Part shown: positions 33,535-42,723 of the stretch, piece after piece
Layout: each line of letters begins with the position of its first letter
Position numbering within the stretch: the stretch's first letter is position 1
Assembly: GCF_042180575.1 (NCBI RefSeq)
Contig: NZ_CP170094.1
Location: 1 to 64,000 of the forward strand
Reading direction: 5' to 3'
From: Bernardetia sp042180575
GTDB taxonomy: Bacteria; Bacteroidota; Bacteroidia; Cytophagales; Bernardetiaceae
DNA: 64,000 nucleotides
Position numbers and translations under genes: made by a program
Notes under the pieces: model-generated
Told to the model about the DNA's origin: nothing
The model's database searches: none
What the model saw: the letters and a program-made list of their open reading frames with translations, nothing else

Positions 33535-34761
33535 ATGGATACGATTTATACAGACAATCAAATTATTTTTATTTCTTCTCTTGTACCTGCTTATGCAGTT
33601 ATTGGAGTAGGTTTTTTTTGTGTTTTTATTGGACTTGTTTTTTTTAAGAAAGTATATAAAAAAATACGCTTTTTTTGGCTTATTTTTGGTTTTGCATTGA
33701 TGGCTTTGGGGGTAATGGATTTGAAAGTAGGCAAAACAAAAAAGCTAATTATTGATAAAGACCAGTCAGCACTCATAATATTAGAGCGAAAATATTTTGG
33801 AGAAGAAGTCAGAACTGCTATTCCTTTTGATAATTTTAGTCATATTGAAGTAATGCGTGATTGGACAATCCGACAAGGTAAACTTTTTTCTAGGGAAGAA
33901 CTGACTTTGAGTGTTTCTTTAGTGCGTTGGGGATTAAGACCTATTGAACTAGGTATTTATAGTGAAAAAACTGTTTTGAAAGAACTTGTCAATAAACTCA
34001 GAACGACAGTTTCTTTTCCTGTATATTTGGTAGGCAATCCAGAGGATAAAAGTTATGCAAATTTTTCTAGGCAATTTCTGAATGCTGATAATGTAGAGAT
34101 TGCGTATGTTTATCCATTATTAGAAGTTTCGTTACTTCCTGATTCTGTGCAGGTTACAGAGCCTACTTATGATCTCCCTCGTCCTATAAATATAAGCATA
34201 GTCAGACAAGGAAATGAAGACATGGCAATTTGGAATAATACGTATAATGTTTTTTGGATTGCTTTGGTAGGAATATTGACTTTTGGAGGGTTATTTTTGC
34301 TACAAAACTGGGTACTACCCAAAAAAGGGTTTGGAATTGCCTTTGCACTTTTTTATTCTTCTTTTATTATTGCTGGTGTCGTGTGGGTAGGATTTGTTTT
34401 GTCAGCGACTTTTAGTAAAACACAAGTTGAGTTTAGGGAAAGTAATATTTCTTATTCTACTCGTCTTTTTGGAATAAAAGCATTTGAGCAAATTACAGCA
34501 AAGGCTGATATAAATGATATGTTTCCAATATTTAATACAGTAAATCCTACGGATGGGCAACTAACTGTAATTACACTTAATGGACTAGAACTAATGATAA
34601 AAAATATAGGAGAACCAATAGATGCTGTTAATGCAGAGTTTAAAAAAGCACAAAATGCGCCTATGGATTATCGTATTTTGATTGATGTAGAATCTCTTAC
34701 TATGGGCGAACGACTATTATTAGAAAAAGAAATGCGAAGGTATTTAACAGGAGAAAAATAA
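33535..34761 (+). CDS. Membrane protein of unknown function
   Basis: From the ATG at 33535 (MDTIYTDNQIIFISSL) the product is 408 residues. It shows two N-terminal hydrophobic helices (AVIGVGFFCVFIGLVFF and IRFFWLIFGFALMALGVM), then a soluble beta-rich region (KKLIIDKDQSALIILERKYFGEEVRTAIPFDNFSHIEV), then two more helices near residues 240-290, then another beta region. The soluble parts look like the PH-like domains of bacterial membrane proteins, with the duplicated arrangement strand-TM-strand. I do not recognise a named family. It precedes a secreted protein by 43 bases and may be cotranscribed. Confidence 0.72.
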   Translation: MDTIYTDNQIIFISSLVPAYAVIGVGFFCVFIGLVFFKKVYKKIRFFWLIFGFALMALGVMDLKVGKTKKLIIDKDQSALIILERKYFGEEVRTAIPFDNFSHIEVMRDWTIRQGKLFSREELTLSVSLVRWGLRPIELGIYSEKTVLKELVNKLRTTVSFPVYLVGNPEDKSYANFSRQFLNADNVEIAYVYPLLEVSLLPDSVQVTEPTYDLPRPINISIVRQGNEDMAIWNNTYNVFWIALVGILTFGGLFLLQNWVLPKKGFGIAFALFYSSFIIAGVVWVGFVLSATFSKTQVEFRESNISYSTRLFGIKAFEQITAKADINDMFPIFNTVNPTDGQLTVITLNGLELMIKNIGEPIDAVNAEFKKAQNAPMDYRILIDVESLTMGERLLLEKEMRRYLTGEK

Positions 34762-34804
34762 TACAATTAAAAGTAGTTTATTAAATTTAAGACCTATAAA
34801 AAAT

Positions 34805-35713
34805 ATGAAAAGTAAAAAAAGATATTTACTCTTTACATCACTTTTGAGCTTGCTTGTCTTTGTAAGTTCATTCTCTAACCAGAAATATTTTACAGCTTTT
34901 CTATCGAATCAAATTTTAGAGGATAGCACAAAATACCCTTCTTCTGAGTTATATTTATTACAAGATATTAATAATCAACCTCTTCTGACACAAATCACAA
35001 AATATCCAAAAGATAAAATTAAAGGGAGTGAGCCAATAATCAAAATTCATCTTTATCCATCTTCTAAAAAAGCAAATGATTCTATTTTATCAGTAGAAGG
35101 ATTGGTTTTCGATGTGGGGCAAAATCCTGATGTTGCTAAATTTAGCGTTTCGGCAGAAGCCATTCCCATGACAAAAGCTGATTCATTAGCAGAAATAAAA
35201 CGTTTTGAAGGATTTTTGTATAAAAATGGAAAAGAATCTAAACCTGTAAGGTCGTGTAAGGGATTAATACAACCTCGTTGTTTGAAACTCTATTCCAAAA
35301 ACTATGAAAATGACACAACAAATAAAGAAAAACAGATAGCAATAGGAAATATTACTTCAAAATACAAACTACATGAGCGAGAAAAATTGGTGTTCAAAAA
35401 AACAAAATCTGTATTGAAATTGATAGTTTTGGAAGATAGAAGGAAAAAAAATTATGTTTTGAAGTTGGACTTTCAAGGAGAAGATAAATTTAATAATAAC
35501 CCAAATGTATATGTACAGTTGATAGGTTATGCAGGTGACTTTTCAATTCCTTTAGGGACTTTTGTCTCTGATGGAGTGAATCCAAATATATTATATCTTC
35601 CTATAGAAAAGGAATTAATAAAAAAATTACTAGAAGGAAAAGCTAATTATTCACTCAAATTTCAGAATCCAGTAGAATATCAATTTTCAGAAATTAGGCT
35701 AAATCAGTTTTAG
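34805..35713 (+). CDS. Secreted hypothetical protein
   Basis: The 302-residue product begins with a signal sequence (MKSKKRYLLFTSLLSLLVFVSSFS). It has no cysteine-based lipobox. The mature protein is Lys/Asn-rich with beta strands and two cysteines (RSCKGLIQPRCLK) that could form a disulfide. The C-terminal half (LKLIVLEDRRKKNYVLKLDFQG...PNVYVQLIGYAGDFSIPLGTFVS) looks like a beta-sandwich. Unknown family; possibly cotranscribed with the membrane protein upstream. Confidence 0.68.
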   Translation: MKSKKRYLLFTSLLSLLVFVSSFSNQKYFTAFLSNQILEDSTKYPSSELYLLQDINNQPLLTQITKYPKDKIKGSEPIIKIHLYPSSKKANDSILSVEGLVFDVGQNPDVAKFSVSAEAIPMTKADSLAEIKRFEGFLYKNGKESKPVRSCKGLIQPRCLKLYSKNYENDTTNKEKQIAIGNITSKYKLHEREKLVFKKTKSVLKLIVLEDRRKKNYVLKLDFQGEDKFNNNPNVYVQLIGYAGDFSIPLGTFVSDGVNPNILYLPIEKELIKKLLEGKANYSLKFQNPVEYQFSEIRLNQF

Positions 35714-36156
35714 TTAATTGCAACTAAAAACAAAGTTTTTTTAACAAAAAATATTTTTTAGAAGCTGTAAAAGGTCTAAAATTAGTAGCTCAAAAGAATC
35801 TTTGCGTGAAGGCTGTTTGAGAATTACAATCTGCAGGTCTGAGGAAAATGAATTGCTTTTGGCTACTTTGAGATAAATAATCTCAACTTGGTTTTATTTT
35901 CTAAATAATAGGATATTCAGTTTAGCTTAGAACTTTGTCGTTTTCAGCGAAGCTAAAACAAACACAAGCCATTTTATAATTTCACTAAATTATCAGAAGA
36001 GTCAATAATTTTACTGTTTTTATAAGTTGTTATTTAAAATAAGTTAAAAACTTGCAACATACCTACAAGTATGTATATATTTGCAGTGTCAATCAGATAA
36101 AAACTAAATTTAATTCAACCAGCTATTTATTTTTAATTACTTTTTAATTTTACACA
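35714..36156. other. Intergenic stretch before the TetR gene
   Basis: The 443-base gap holds a hairpin with stem TTTAGCTT/AAGCTAAA (35921-35957), then the TetR operator and promoter close to 36050-36083. No gene or RNA could be recognised in the remainder. Confidence 0.55.
36052..36083 (+). promoter_or_regulatory. tetR-family gene promoter with overlapping operator
   Basis: TTG at 36052-36054, 21 bases, then TATATTTG at 36076-36083 form a Bacteroidota promoter. The palindrome ACATAC-N6-GTATGT (36057-36074) lies exactly between the two boxes, where a bound repressor would block RNA polymerase. The same palindrome occurs at 36868-36885. Confidence 0.8.
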
Positions 36157-36756
36157 ATGGATACACGAACTGCAATTTTGGAAAAAAACTATGAAGCCAT
36201 TTTAGAAAAAGGCTTTCAAGCAGTTCGTACAGATAAAGTGGTGGCTGATTTGGGCATTACAAAAGGAGCTTTTTATCATTATTTTCCTAATAAAAACACA
36301 TTGGGTTATGCCGTTGTAGATGAAATTATTTATCCTCGTTTTGTAGGAGTTTGGGAAGAAAGTCATAAAAAATTGATGACTAATTCAGACCTAAATGCTA
36401 TTGATTTGATTTGTCAGACACTAGAAAAAATTAAATCTTTTTCTACGCATGAGAATATTGCTTTGGGTTGTCCTTTGAATAATTTGATACAGGAAATGGC
36501 AACGATTAATGAAACTTTTAGAACAAAACTAGAAATCATTTTAGACAAACAACATTTTTTTATTCAAGCTATTTTAGAAAAAGGAATAGAAAAACAACAA
36601 ATAAAATCAGAAGTAAATCCGAATGAATGGAGTTATTTTATAATAGCAGGATTAGAAGGAAGTTATACCATCGGAAAAGCTAAAAATAATCTTGAGGCTT
36701 TCGTAGGAAGTATAAAATCTTTACTTATGGCTTTGAAACAATTAAAAAAATTATAA
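36157..36756 (+). CDS. TetR/AcrR family transcriptional regulator
   Basis: The 199-residue protein has a TetR helix-turn-helix at residues about 7-50: AILEKNYEAILEKGFQAVRTDKVVADLGITKGAFYHYFPNKNTLGYAVVDE. The ITKGAFYHYFPNK motif is typical. The C-terminal part (residues 55-199) is the usual helical ligand-binding domain, with a CPLNNLIQEM cysteine that could sense ligand. It probably represses itself and the NmrA-type reductase downstream, because both genes have the ACATAC-N6-GTATGT palindrome (inference). Confidence 0.93.
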   Translation: MDTRTAILEKNYEAILEKGFQAVRTDKVVADLGITKGAFYHYFPNKNTLGYAVVDEIIYPRFVGVWEESHKKLMTNSDLNAIDLICQTLEKIKSFSTHENIALGCPLNNLIQEMATINETFRTKLEIILDKQHFFIQAILEKGIEKQQIKSEVNPNEWSYFIIAGLEGSYTIGKAKNNLEAFVGSIKSLLMALKQLKKL

Positions 36757-36867
36757 TAAATTTACTCAAACTTTGTCAGTAGTCTGTAATCAGACTCTGA
36801 CAATAGTTAATAAATACAAATACTCAAAAAAAGCAAACTCTTGATTTGCTATTTTTTTATTCAACAA

Positions 36868-36885
36868 ACATACATACAGGTATGT
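36868..36885 (+). promoter_or_regulatory. Operator in front of NmrA-type reductase
   Basis: ACATACATACAGGTATGT shares ACATAC-N6-GTATGT, and most of the N6 core, with the site at 36057-36074. It lies 69 bases before the start codon of the reductase, so the TetR protein likely controls both. Confidence 0.75.
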
Positions 36886-36954
36886 ATAATAATTTATAAC
36901 GTTCATTTTTGATAGAGTGGACACACATTTTTTAACTCTTAAATTCAATTTATT

Positions 36955-37857
36955 ATGTACGTAATCACAGGTGCAACAGGAAACACAGGAAGCGAAGTAG
37001 TCGAAAGACTTTTAGCTGCAGGAAAAAAAGTAAAAGCAATCAGCAGAAGTGCAGAAAATCTACAAAAATTTGTAGATAAAGGCGCAATCGCAACAATAGG
37101 CGAATTAGAAGACACCAGTTTTTTGACAAAAACATTTGAAGGAGCAACAGCCATTTATGCCGTTATTCCTCCGAAATGGGATTTACAGGAAGATTGGAGA
37201 GGATTTATGCGTAGAATTGGAAATTCTATTGCAGAAGCTATCGAAAAATCAGGCGTAAAAAACGTTGTCGTTTTGAGTTCGAATGGAGCGCAATTAGAAG
37301 AAGGTGCAGGACCTGTTTCTGGTTTGCATGAATTTGAAGAGCGTTTGAAACAAATCGAAGGACTTAATATAATGGCTTTGCGTGCAGGCTATTTTATGCA
37401 AAATTTTTATGGTTTAGTTCCGATGATTGAAAACATGGGAATGTTTGGTTATTCATTGAAAGCTGATGTCAAAACTCCTATTGTTCATACCAAAGATATT
37501 GGAGAAGTGGCAGCAAAACATCTTTTAAACCTAAATTTTGAAGACTTTAATTATGTTTTTGTTTCGGGTGCAGAAGATTTGACAATGAATGAAGTAGCCG
37601 AAATTTTGGGTAAAGGAATTGGTAAACCAAACTTAAAATACATGCAGTTTTCAAGAGAAGATGCAATAAATGGAATGATACAAAACGGAATTCCTCAAAC
37701 GATTGCAGAAGGATATGACGAGCTTTTTAATTCACTCAATGAAGGCAAGTATTTGAATAATTATGAAAGAACATCTGAAAGCACTACGCCTACAACCTTG
37801 AAATCATTTGCAGAAAATGAATTTGTACACGCTTTCAAACAAAAGCAAGAAGCGTAA
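36955..37857 (+). CDS. NmrA-family NAD(P)-binding oxidoreductase
   Basis: The 300-residue protein begins MYVITGATGNTGSEVVERLLAAGKKV, with the GATGNTG nucleotide-binding loop at residues 6-12 of atypical SDRs (NmrA/QOR2 type). ISRSAENLQKFVDKGA and GELEDTSFLTKTFEGATAIYAVIPP are family features. The later ALRAGYFMQNFYGLVPMI and PIVHTKDIGEVAAKHL match NmrA/azoreductase-like members. It is probably an NADPH-dependent reductase or redox-sensing protein, cytoplasmic, and under control of the TetR protein. Confidence 0.9.
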   Translation: MYVITGATGNTGSEVVERLLAAGKKVKAISRSAENLQKFVDKGAIATIGELEDTSFLTKTFEGATAIYAVIPPKWDLQEDWRGFMRRIGNSIAEAIEKSGVKNVVVLSSNGAQLEEGAGPVSGLHEFEERLKQIEGLNIMALRAGYFMQNFYGLVPMIENMGMFGYSLKADVKTPIVHTKDIGEVAAKHLLNLNFEDFNYVFVSGAEDLTMNEVAEILGKGIGKPNLKYMQFSREDAINGMIQNGIPQTIAEGYDELFNSLNEGKYLNNYERTSESTTPTTLKSFAENEFVHAFKQKQEA

Positions 37858-37890
37858 ATAACGAATCTTTATAAGTTCTGATACACACAA

Positions 37891-37928
37891 AATCCTAAAA
37901 GTCTTAATTTTTTATGACTTTTAGGATT
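37891..37928. terminator. Rho-independent terminator
   Basis: A perfect 13-base stem, AATCCTAAAAGTC against GACTTTTAGGATT, is followed by TTTGTAATTT. It lies between the reductase and nuoD and separates their transcripts. Confidence 0.85.
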
Positions 37929-38049
37929 TTGTAATTTATTCATTTCTCTAAATATTAGACTGACACAAAGAGAATATTTTGTAAATTTACCAAGTAAAGC
38001 TAATATAAATTTATAGCCTTCATACATCGCAATCCGTAATTGAAATAAA

Positions 38050-39246
38050 ATGTCTTTCCACCAACAATCCGAACCCACAAAATATACTTCCGAAACACTC
38101 AAAAGTGAAGAAATGCTCTTTAATTTAGGACCTCAACATCCTTCTATGCATGGGGTTTTGCGTTTGGAAGTGATTACAGATGGGGAAATTGTACGTGAAG
38201 TTGTTCCTCACATTGGATATTTGCATCGCTGTTTCGAAAAGCACGCTGAAAGTATGAATTATGCTCAAGTTATTCCATATATCGATAGAATGGATTATGT
38301 GGCTTCTATGAATTCGGAACATATTTATGCGTTAGGAGTAGAGAAAATGCTAGGAGTGACAGACAAAATACCAAAACGAGTAGAATATATCCGTGTTTTG
38401 GTGGCAGAACTCAACCGAATTGCTTCTCATTTTATTGCCATCGGAACCTATGCCGTTGATGTGGGAGCAACTACGCCTTTTTTGTGGCTGATGAAAGAAC
38501 GAGAGTATATTTTACGTCTTTTGGAATGGATAAGTGGCGCACGACTTTTATACAATTACATTTGGATTGGTGGCTTGTATTACGATTTGCCTTTAGATTT
38601 TGAAGAAAAATGTAGTGAATATTTAAACCATCTTAAACCAAAATTAGATGACTTAGAAAACTTACTGATTAATAATAGAATTTTTGTTTCAAGAACAGCA
38701 AATGTTGGTATTTTACCAATGCAAACGGCTATAAATTACGGAGTTACAGGTGCAATGCTTCGTGCTTCTGGTTTGAAGTGGGATTTGAGGAAGGTAGATA
38801 AGTATTCAACTTACGATGAAGTAGATTTTGACATTCCGATTGGAGAGGGAAAAATGGGAACGATTGGCGACTGTTGGGATAGAAATTTTGTTCGTTTTCA
38901 AGAGTGTAAAGAATCATCAAAAATTATAGAACAATGTCTTGAAAAACTAACAAAAGAACATAAAAGAACACGAGATTTTGACCCTCAAGCATTAGTTCCA
39001 AAGCGTATAAAACCACCTCAAACTGATTTTTACTTTAGAGGAGAAAGTCCAAAAGGCGAACTAGGCTTTTTCTTTAGACAAAACCCAAAACACAAAAAAG
39101 GCGATATTCCCTTTCGCTTGAAAGTGCGTGCGCCTTCATTTTGTAACCTTTCAGTTTTGCCTTATTTGGCTAAAAATACACTACTTTCTGATTTGATTGC
39201 TATCGTTGGTTCGTTGGATATTAATTTGGGAGAAGTGGATAGATAG
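38050..39246 (+). CDS. nuoD: NADH-quinone oxidoreductase subunit D
   Basis: The 398-residue protein is a typical NuoD (49 kDa subunit): MLFNLGPQHPSMHGVLRLEVITDGE, PHIGYLHRCFEKHAE, YIDRMDYVASMNSEHIYAL, FLWLMKEREYIL, RLLYNYIWIGG, and LPYLAKNTLLSDLIAIVGSLDINLGEVDR at the C terminus. It forms part of the quinone-binding arm of complex I. The remarkable point is that it is alone: a terminator stands upstream, an aminopeptidase downstream, and no other nuo gene is in the window. Confidence 0.97.
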   Translation: MSFHQQSEPTKYTSETLKSEEMLFNLGPQHPSMHGVLRLEVITDGEIVREVVPHIGYLHRCFEKHAESMNYAQVIPYIDRMDYVASMNSEHIYALGVEKMLGVTDKIPKRVEYIRVLVAELNRIASHFIAIGTYAVDVGATTPFLWLMKEREYILRLLEWISGARLLYNYIWIGGLYYDLPLDFEEKCSEYLNHLKPKLDDLENLLINNRIFVSRTANVGILPMQTAINYGVTGAMLRASGLKWDLRKVDKYSTYDEVDFDIPIGEGKMGTIGDCWDRNFVRFQECKESSKIIEQCLEKLTKEHKRTRDFDPQALVPKRIKPPQTDFYFRGESPKGELGFFFRQNPKHKKGDIPFRLKVRAPSFCNLSVLPYLAKNTLLSDLIAIVGSLDINLGEVDR

Positions 39247-39327
39247 TTTTGATATAAATTTATTTATAAAAAATATCATAATTCCTTAATTTAATCTTTA
39301 TTAATTGCTTCTCATAAGTATTGTATA

Positions 39328-39357
39328 TTGTTGTAAATAGAAATTTTTGTAGTTTTG
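39328..39357 (+). promoter_or_regulatory. Promoter of the Xaa-Pro aminopeptidase
   Basis: TTG at 39328-39330, 19 bases, then TAGTTTTG at 39350-39357 match the Bacteroidota consensus and lie 46 bases before the start codon. This also supports separate transcription from nuoD. Confidence 0.65.
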
Positions 39358-39402
39358 AATAAACTCAAACAGAAAATAATTAAAACATTCTATTCTTAAT
39401 TT

Positions 39403-40698
39403 ATGCGACACGAACCTATTAAAAGTAAACTTTTTGAAAAAAATCGTAAGAAGTTTACAAAAGATTTATTACCAAATTCGATTGCCATTTTTAATTCAAA
39501 TGATATTATGCCGACAAGTGCAGACGGTACATTGCCATTTGTTCAGCATTCGGATATTTATTATTTGACAGGAATTGCACAAGAAGAAACGATTTTGGTT
39601 CTTTTTCCAGATTCCAACGATGAAAAATACAGAGAAGTTCTTTTTGTTAAAGAAACAAACGACCACATTAAGGTTTGGGAAGGCGAAAAGCTCACTAAAG
39701 AAGCAGCTACCAAACAATCAGGAATAAAAACGGTATTTTGGATAGATCAATTTTGGTCTGTTTTGCAGCAATTTTTGATTTTTCCTGCTCAAAATGTGTA
39801 TCTTACTACCAACGAACACACCAGACATGGCGTAGAAACACAAACTCGTGATGACCGTTTCCGTAAAGAAATGCAGCATCGTTTTCCATTACATAATTAC
39901 CAAAGAAGCGCACCAATTTTACATAAAATTCGTGCTATCAAAGAAAAAACTGAAGTTGAACTCATGCGCCATGCGTGTGGAATTACTGAAAAAGGTTTCC
40001 GTCGTTTGCTTTCTTTTGTGAAGCCTAATGTAATGGAATATGAAATTGAAGCCGAGCTTTTGCATGAATTTGTAAGAAATCGCTCTACTGGTTTTGCTTA
40101 TGAGCCAATTATTGCATCAGGAGAAAATTCTTGTGTTTTGCATTACGTTCAAAATGATAATATCTGTAAAAAAGGAGATATTATTTTGCTAGATATTGGA
40201 GCAGAATATGCAGGTTATGCGTCGGATATGTCAAGAACAATTCCTGTAAGTGGAAAATATTCGAAACGACAAAAAGAGGTTTATAATGCTGTTTTGCGTG
40301 TTCAGCGTGATGCCATGAAACTTCTAAATCCTTCAAATACACTTAATGAATATCATAAAGAAGTAGGGCGTTTGATGGAAAAAGAATTGATTGGATTAGG
40401 ACTTTTAGACAAAAAAGAAGTCAAAAACCAAGATGCAGCAAATCCGTTATATAAAAAATATTTTATGCACGGAACGACACACCATATAGGAATCAATGTT
40501 CATGATTATGGTGCTTTTGATAGAAAAATAGAAGAAGGAATGGTCTTTACCGTCGAACCAGGGATTTATATTCCAGAAGAAAAAATCGGTATTCGTTTGG
40601 AAAATGATATTGTCATTACAAAAAATGGTTATGATGATTTGATGGGAAATATTCCTATTGAAGTGGAGGAAATTGAAGATTTGATGAACTCTAAATAA
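39403..40698 (+). CDS. pepP: Xaa-Pro aminopeptidase, M24 family
   Basis: The 431-residue protein has an aminopeptidase P N-terminal domain (FEKNRKKFTKDLLPNSIAIFNSND, FLTGIAQEE-type YYLTGIAQEE) and an M24 catalytic domain. All five metal ligands are seen: Asp264 in LLDIGAEY, Asp275 in ASDMSRT, His360 in HGTTHHIG, Glu385 in TVEPG and Glu400 in IRLEND. It removes the first residue of peptides with proline in position 2. No signal peptide, so cytoplasmic. A degenerate copy of the GTTCAAGC palindrome follows the stop. Confidence 0.94.
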   Translation: MRHEPIKSKLFEKNRKKFTKDLLPNSIAIFNSNDIMPTSADGTLPFVQHSDIYYLTGIAQEETILVLFPDSNDEKYREVLFVKETNDHIKVWEGEKLTKEAATKQSGIKTVFWIDQFWSVLQQFLIFPAQNVYLTTNEHTRHGVETQTRDDRFRKEMQHRFPLHNYQRSAPILHKIRAIKEKTEVELMRHACGITEKGFRRLLSFVKPNVMEYEIEAELLHEFVRNRSTGFAYEPIIASGENSCVLHYVQNDNICKKGDIILLDIGAEYAGYASDMSRTIPVSGKYSKRQKEVYNAVLRVQRDAMKLLNPSNTLNEYHKEVGRLMEKELIGLGLLDKKEVKNQDAANPLYKKYFMHGTTHHIGINVHDYGAFDRKIEEGMVFTVEPGIYIPEEKIGIRLENDIVITKNGYDDLMGNIPIEVEEIEDLMNSK

Positions 40699-40705
40699 AT
40701 GACTT

Positions 40706-40749
40706 AACTGGTTCAAGCGTTCAAGTAATATTGAGGCTTGAACCAGTTT
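40706..40749. repeat. GTTCAAGC palindrome, degenerate copy
   Basis: AACTGGTTCAAGC and GCTTGAACCAGTT are inverted around an altered centre (GTTCAAGTAATATTGAG). This is the third member of the family seen at 17685 and 48832. Confidence 0.75.
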
Positions 40750-40766
40750 AAAAATAAAAAAAACTT

Positions 40767-42092
40767 ATGAAAAAAATAATCTTTCAATTTAGCTTTATAC
40801 TTGCCTTTCTATTTTTGGGTACAAGTCTTTTTGCTCAAAATTTTCTTTATAAAAGAGAAATAAAAGGCATTAAAAACAGCAAACAAACTGAATGGTATAA
40901 ACTAGAACTTCCTGTTGAGGTTGTAGAAAAAACGAATACAGATTTTTCAGATATTCGAATTTTTGGTGTGTCTGAATCCGATACATTAGAAACTCCTTTT
41001 TTGACTAGAAAAATAATACAAACATCTGAAAATAAACAGATTGACTTCAAAATTATTAATTCTTCTAAAAAAGATAATGCTTATTTTTTTACTTTAGAAA
41101 AGGAAGAAAGCGCAGAAGAAGCAATAAATTTGATAAAATTAGATTTTGAGAATACTAATTTTGAGTGGCTTGTAAAGTTAGAAGGTAGCCAAGATCAAAA
41201 TGAATGGTTTGAGATTTTGAATAATTATCGTCTTGTTTCTATTCAAAATGATTTTACAGACTATAATTTTACAAAACTTATTTTCCCAAATGCTAAATAT
41301 AAGTATTATAGGTTAGAGGTCATAGATAAAGAGATTTATAGAAACCAATATCCAATTAAATTGCAATTCCCTAAACTAAATTCTGCAAGTGTATTTTTAC
41401 AGAAAACAACAGCAGGAAATTTTGAAGATTTAGAAGTTATTTCTCAAAATATAGAAGTTGATAAAGAGCGAAAGCAAACTATCATTGATATAAAATTAGC
41501 TCATTCTGTTCCTATTGATTTTCTTTCTTTGGAAGTAAAAAATGATTTTGATTATTATAGAAATATTCAGTTTAAGTATTTGTTAGATAGTACAATAACA
41601 GAAAAAGGTGTGATTTATAATTTTGTAACTCTTCACACAAGTACACTTTCTTCATTGGAAAAGCAAAATAATATTTCTGAATTTTTTATTAACTCAAGCT
41701 CAAATTCTAATACAAAATCTAGTCATTATCAAATTGTCATCGATAATCAAGATAATCAACCTTTGGACATTGGAAAAGTAGAAATAAAAAGTTATGTAAA
41801 TCAGCTTTTTACGAGAGTTGCACCAGTAGAAAACAGAGATAAGAATGTAAATTATTTTTTGATGTATGGAAATCAAAATTCGTCAAAACCTAATTATGAT
41901 ATTGTTCGTTTCGAAAATACAATTCCTACTGATGTAATTTCATTAGAATTAGAAGCAGAACAAAAAATTCCACAAAAAGAAGTAGAAAAAGTAACACCAC
42001 TTTTTGAAAACTCCCTTTGGTTGTGGCTTTTGATGGGAACAATTATTTTAGTTTTGACAGTCTTTACTTTCAAAATGATGAAAAAACAGTAA
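40767..42092 (+). CDS. DUF3999-like exported membrane protein
   Basis: The 441-residue protein has a signal peptide (MKKIIFQFSFILAFLFLGTSLFAQ), a long beta-rich periplasmic part (FSDIRIFGVSESDTLETPFL, NTNFEWLVKLEGSQDQNEWFEI, KYKYYRLEVID) and one C-terminal transmembrane helix (LWLWLLMGTIILVLTVFTF). This is the plan of DUF3999 proteins, whose function is unknown. EGSQDQNEWFEIL resembles discoidin-type sugar-binding domains. Probably inner-membrane anchored with the domains in the periplasm. Confidence 0.8.
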   Translation: MKKIIFQFSFILAFLFLGTSLFAQNFLYKREIKGIKNSKQTEWYKLELPVEVVEKTNTDFSDIRIFGVSESDTLETPFLTRKIIQTSENKQIDFKIINSSKKDNAYFFTLEKEESAEEAINLIKLDFENTNFEWLVKLEGSQDQNEWFEILNNYRLVSIQNDFTDYNFTKLIFPNAKYKYYRLEVIDKEIYRNQYPIKLQFPKLNSASVFLQKTTAGNFEDLEVISQNIEVDKERKQTIIDIKLAHSVPIDFLSLEVKNDFDYYRNIQFKYLLDSTITEKGVIYNFVTLHTSTLSSLEKQNNISEFFINSSSNSNTKSSHYQIVIDNQDNQPLDIGKVEIKSYVNQLFTRVAPVENRDKNVNYFLMYGNQNSSKPNYDIVRFENTIPTDVISLELEAEQKIPQKEVEKVTPLFENSLWLWLLMGTIILVLTVFTFKMMKKQ

Positions 42093-42100
42093 CTAATCCT

Positions 42101-42122
42101 CAACGACGGCAAAGCCTCGTTG
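42101..42122. other. Short GC-rich hairpin
   Basis: CAACGACGGCAAAGCCTCGTTG folds as a 9-base stem with one bulge and an AAA loop. It lies between the DUF3999 and DUF2480 genes. No T run follows, so termination is doubtful; a small repeat is another possibility. Confidence 0.55.
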
Positions 42123-42140
42123 ACGGTTGAAAATCAAATT

Positions 42141-42650
42141 ATGGAAAAAACATTAAATAAAGTCGCTAGTTCATCAGTCATTACGTTTGATTTGGAGGAT
42201 TTATATCCAAAAGGCGAACGAATTACGTATGACTTAAAGATAAATCTTTTTCAAGAACTGATTTTAAAAGAAAAAGATTTTAGAGAATTTGTAAAAAAAC
42301 ACGATTGGAGTCAGTATGAAGGCAAATTTGTAAATGTTATTTGTTCAGTTGATGCGATTGTTCCGATGTGGGCTTTTATGGTTGTGGTTTCGAATATTCA
42401 ACCTTTTGCTAAAAAAGTGATTATAGGAACAAGCGAAGAACTAGAAAGTGAGCTTTACAGAGATATTTTTAATTCTTTTGACTGGCAACAGTTTGAAGGC
42501 GCAAAAGTTGTTATCAAAGGCTGTAGCAAAATTCAGATTCCGAATTATGTTTATGGAGAAGTTACTCGCAGGCTTGCACCGATTGCAAAACTGATTATGT
42601 TTGGGGAGGCTTGTAGTAGTGTTCCAGTTTATAAAAAACCTCGTTCTTAA
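42141..42650 (+). CDS. DUF2480 family protein
   Basis: From the ATG at 42141 (MEKTLNKVASSSVITFDLEDLYP) the product is 169 residues; a TTG at 42120 is a less likely start because it lies within the hairpin. It follows the DUF2480 pattern, known almost only from Bacteroidota: ITFDLEDLYPKGERITYDLKINLFQELILKEKDFREFVKKHDWSQYEGKFV, then AIVPMWAFMVVV and FGEACSSVPVYKKP at the end. Soluble; function unknown. Confidence 0.88.
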   Translation: MEKTLNKVASSSVITFDLEDLYPKGERITYDLKINLFQELILKEKDFREFVKKHDWSQYEGKFVNVICSVDAIVPMWAFMVVVSNIQPFAKKVIIGTSEELESELYRDIFNSFDWQQFEGAKVVIKGCSKIQIPNYVYGEVTRRLAPIAKLIMFGEACSSVPVYKKPRS

Positions 42651-42655
42651 ATACA

Positions 42656-42686
42656 GACCCTAAGGGTTTTGAAAACCCTTAAGGTC
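42656..42686. terminator. Rho-independent terminator
   Basis: GACCCTAAGGGTTTT pairs with AAAACCCTTAAGGTC with small bulges, followed by a TTTTTTTATTT run. It ends the DUF2480 transcript. Confidence 0.8.
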
Positions 42687-42723
42687 TAAAATATTTTTTT
42701 ATTTATTCAATTTATTTTTTATT

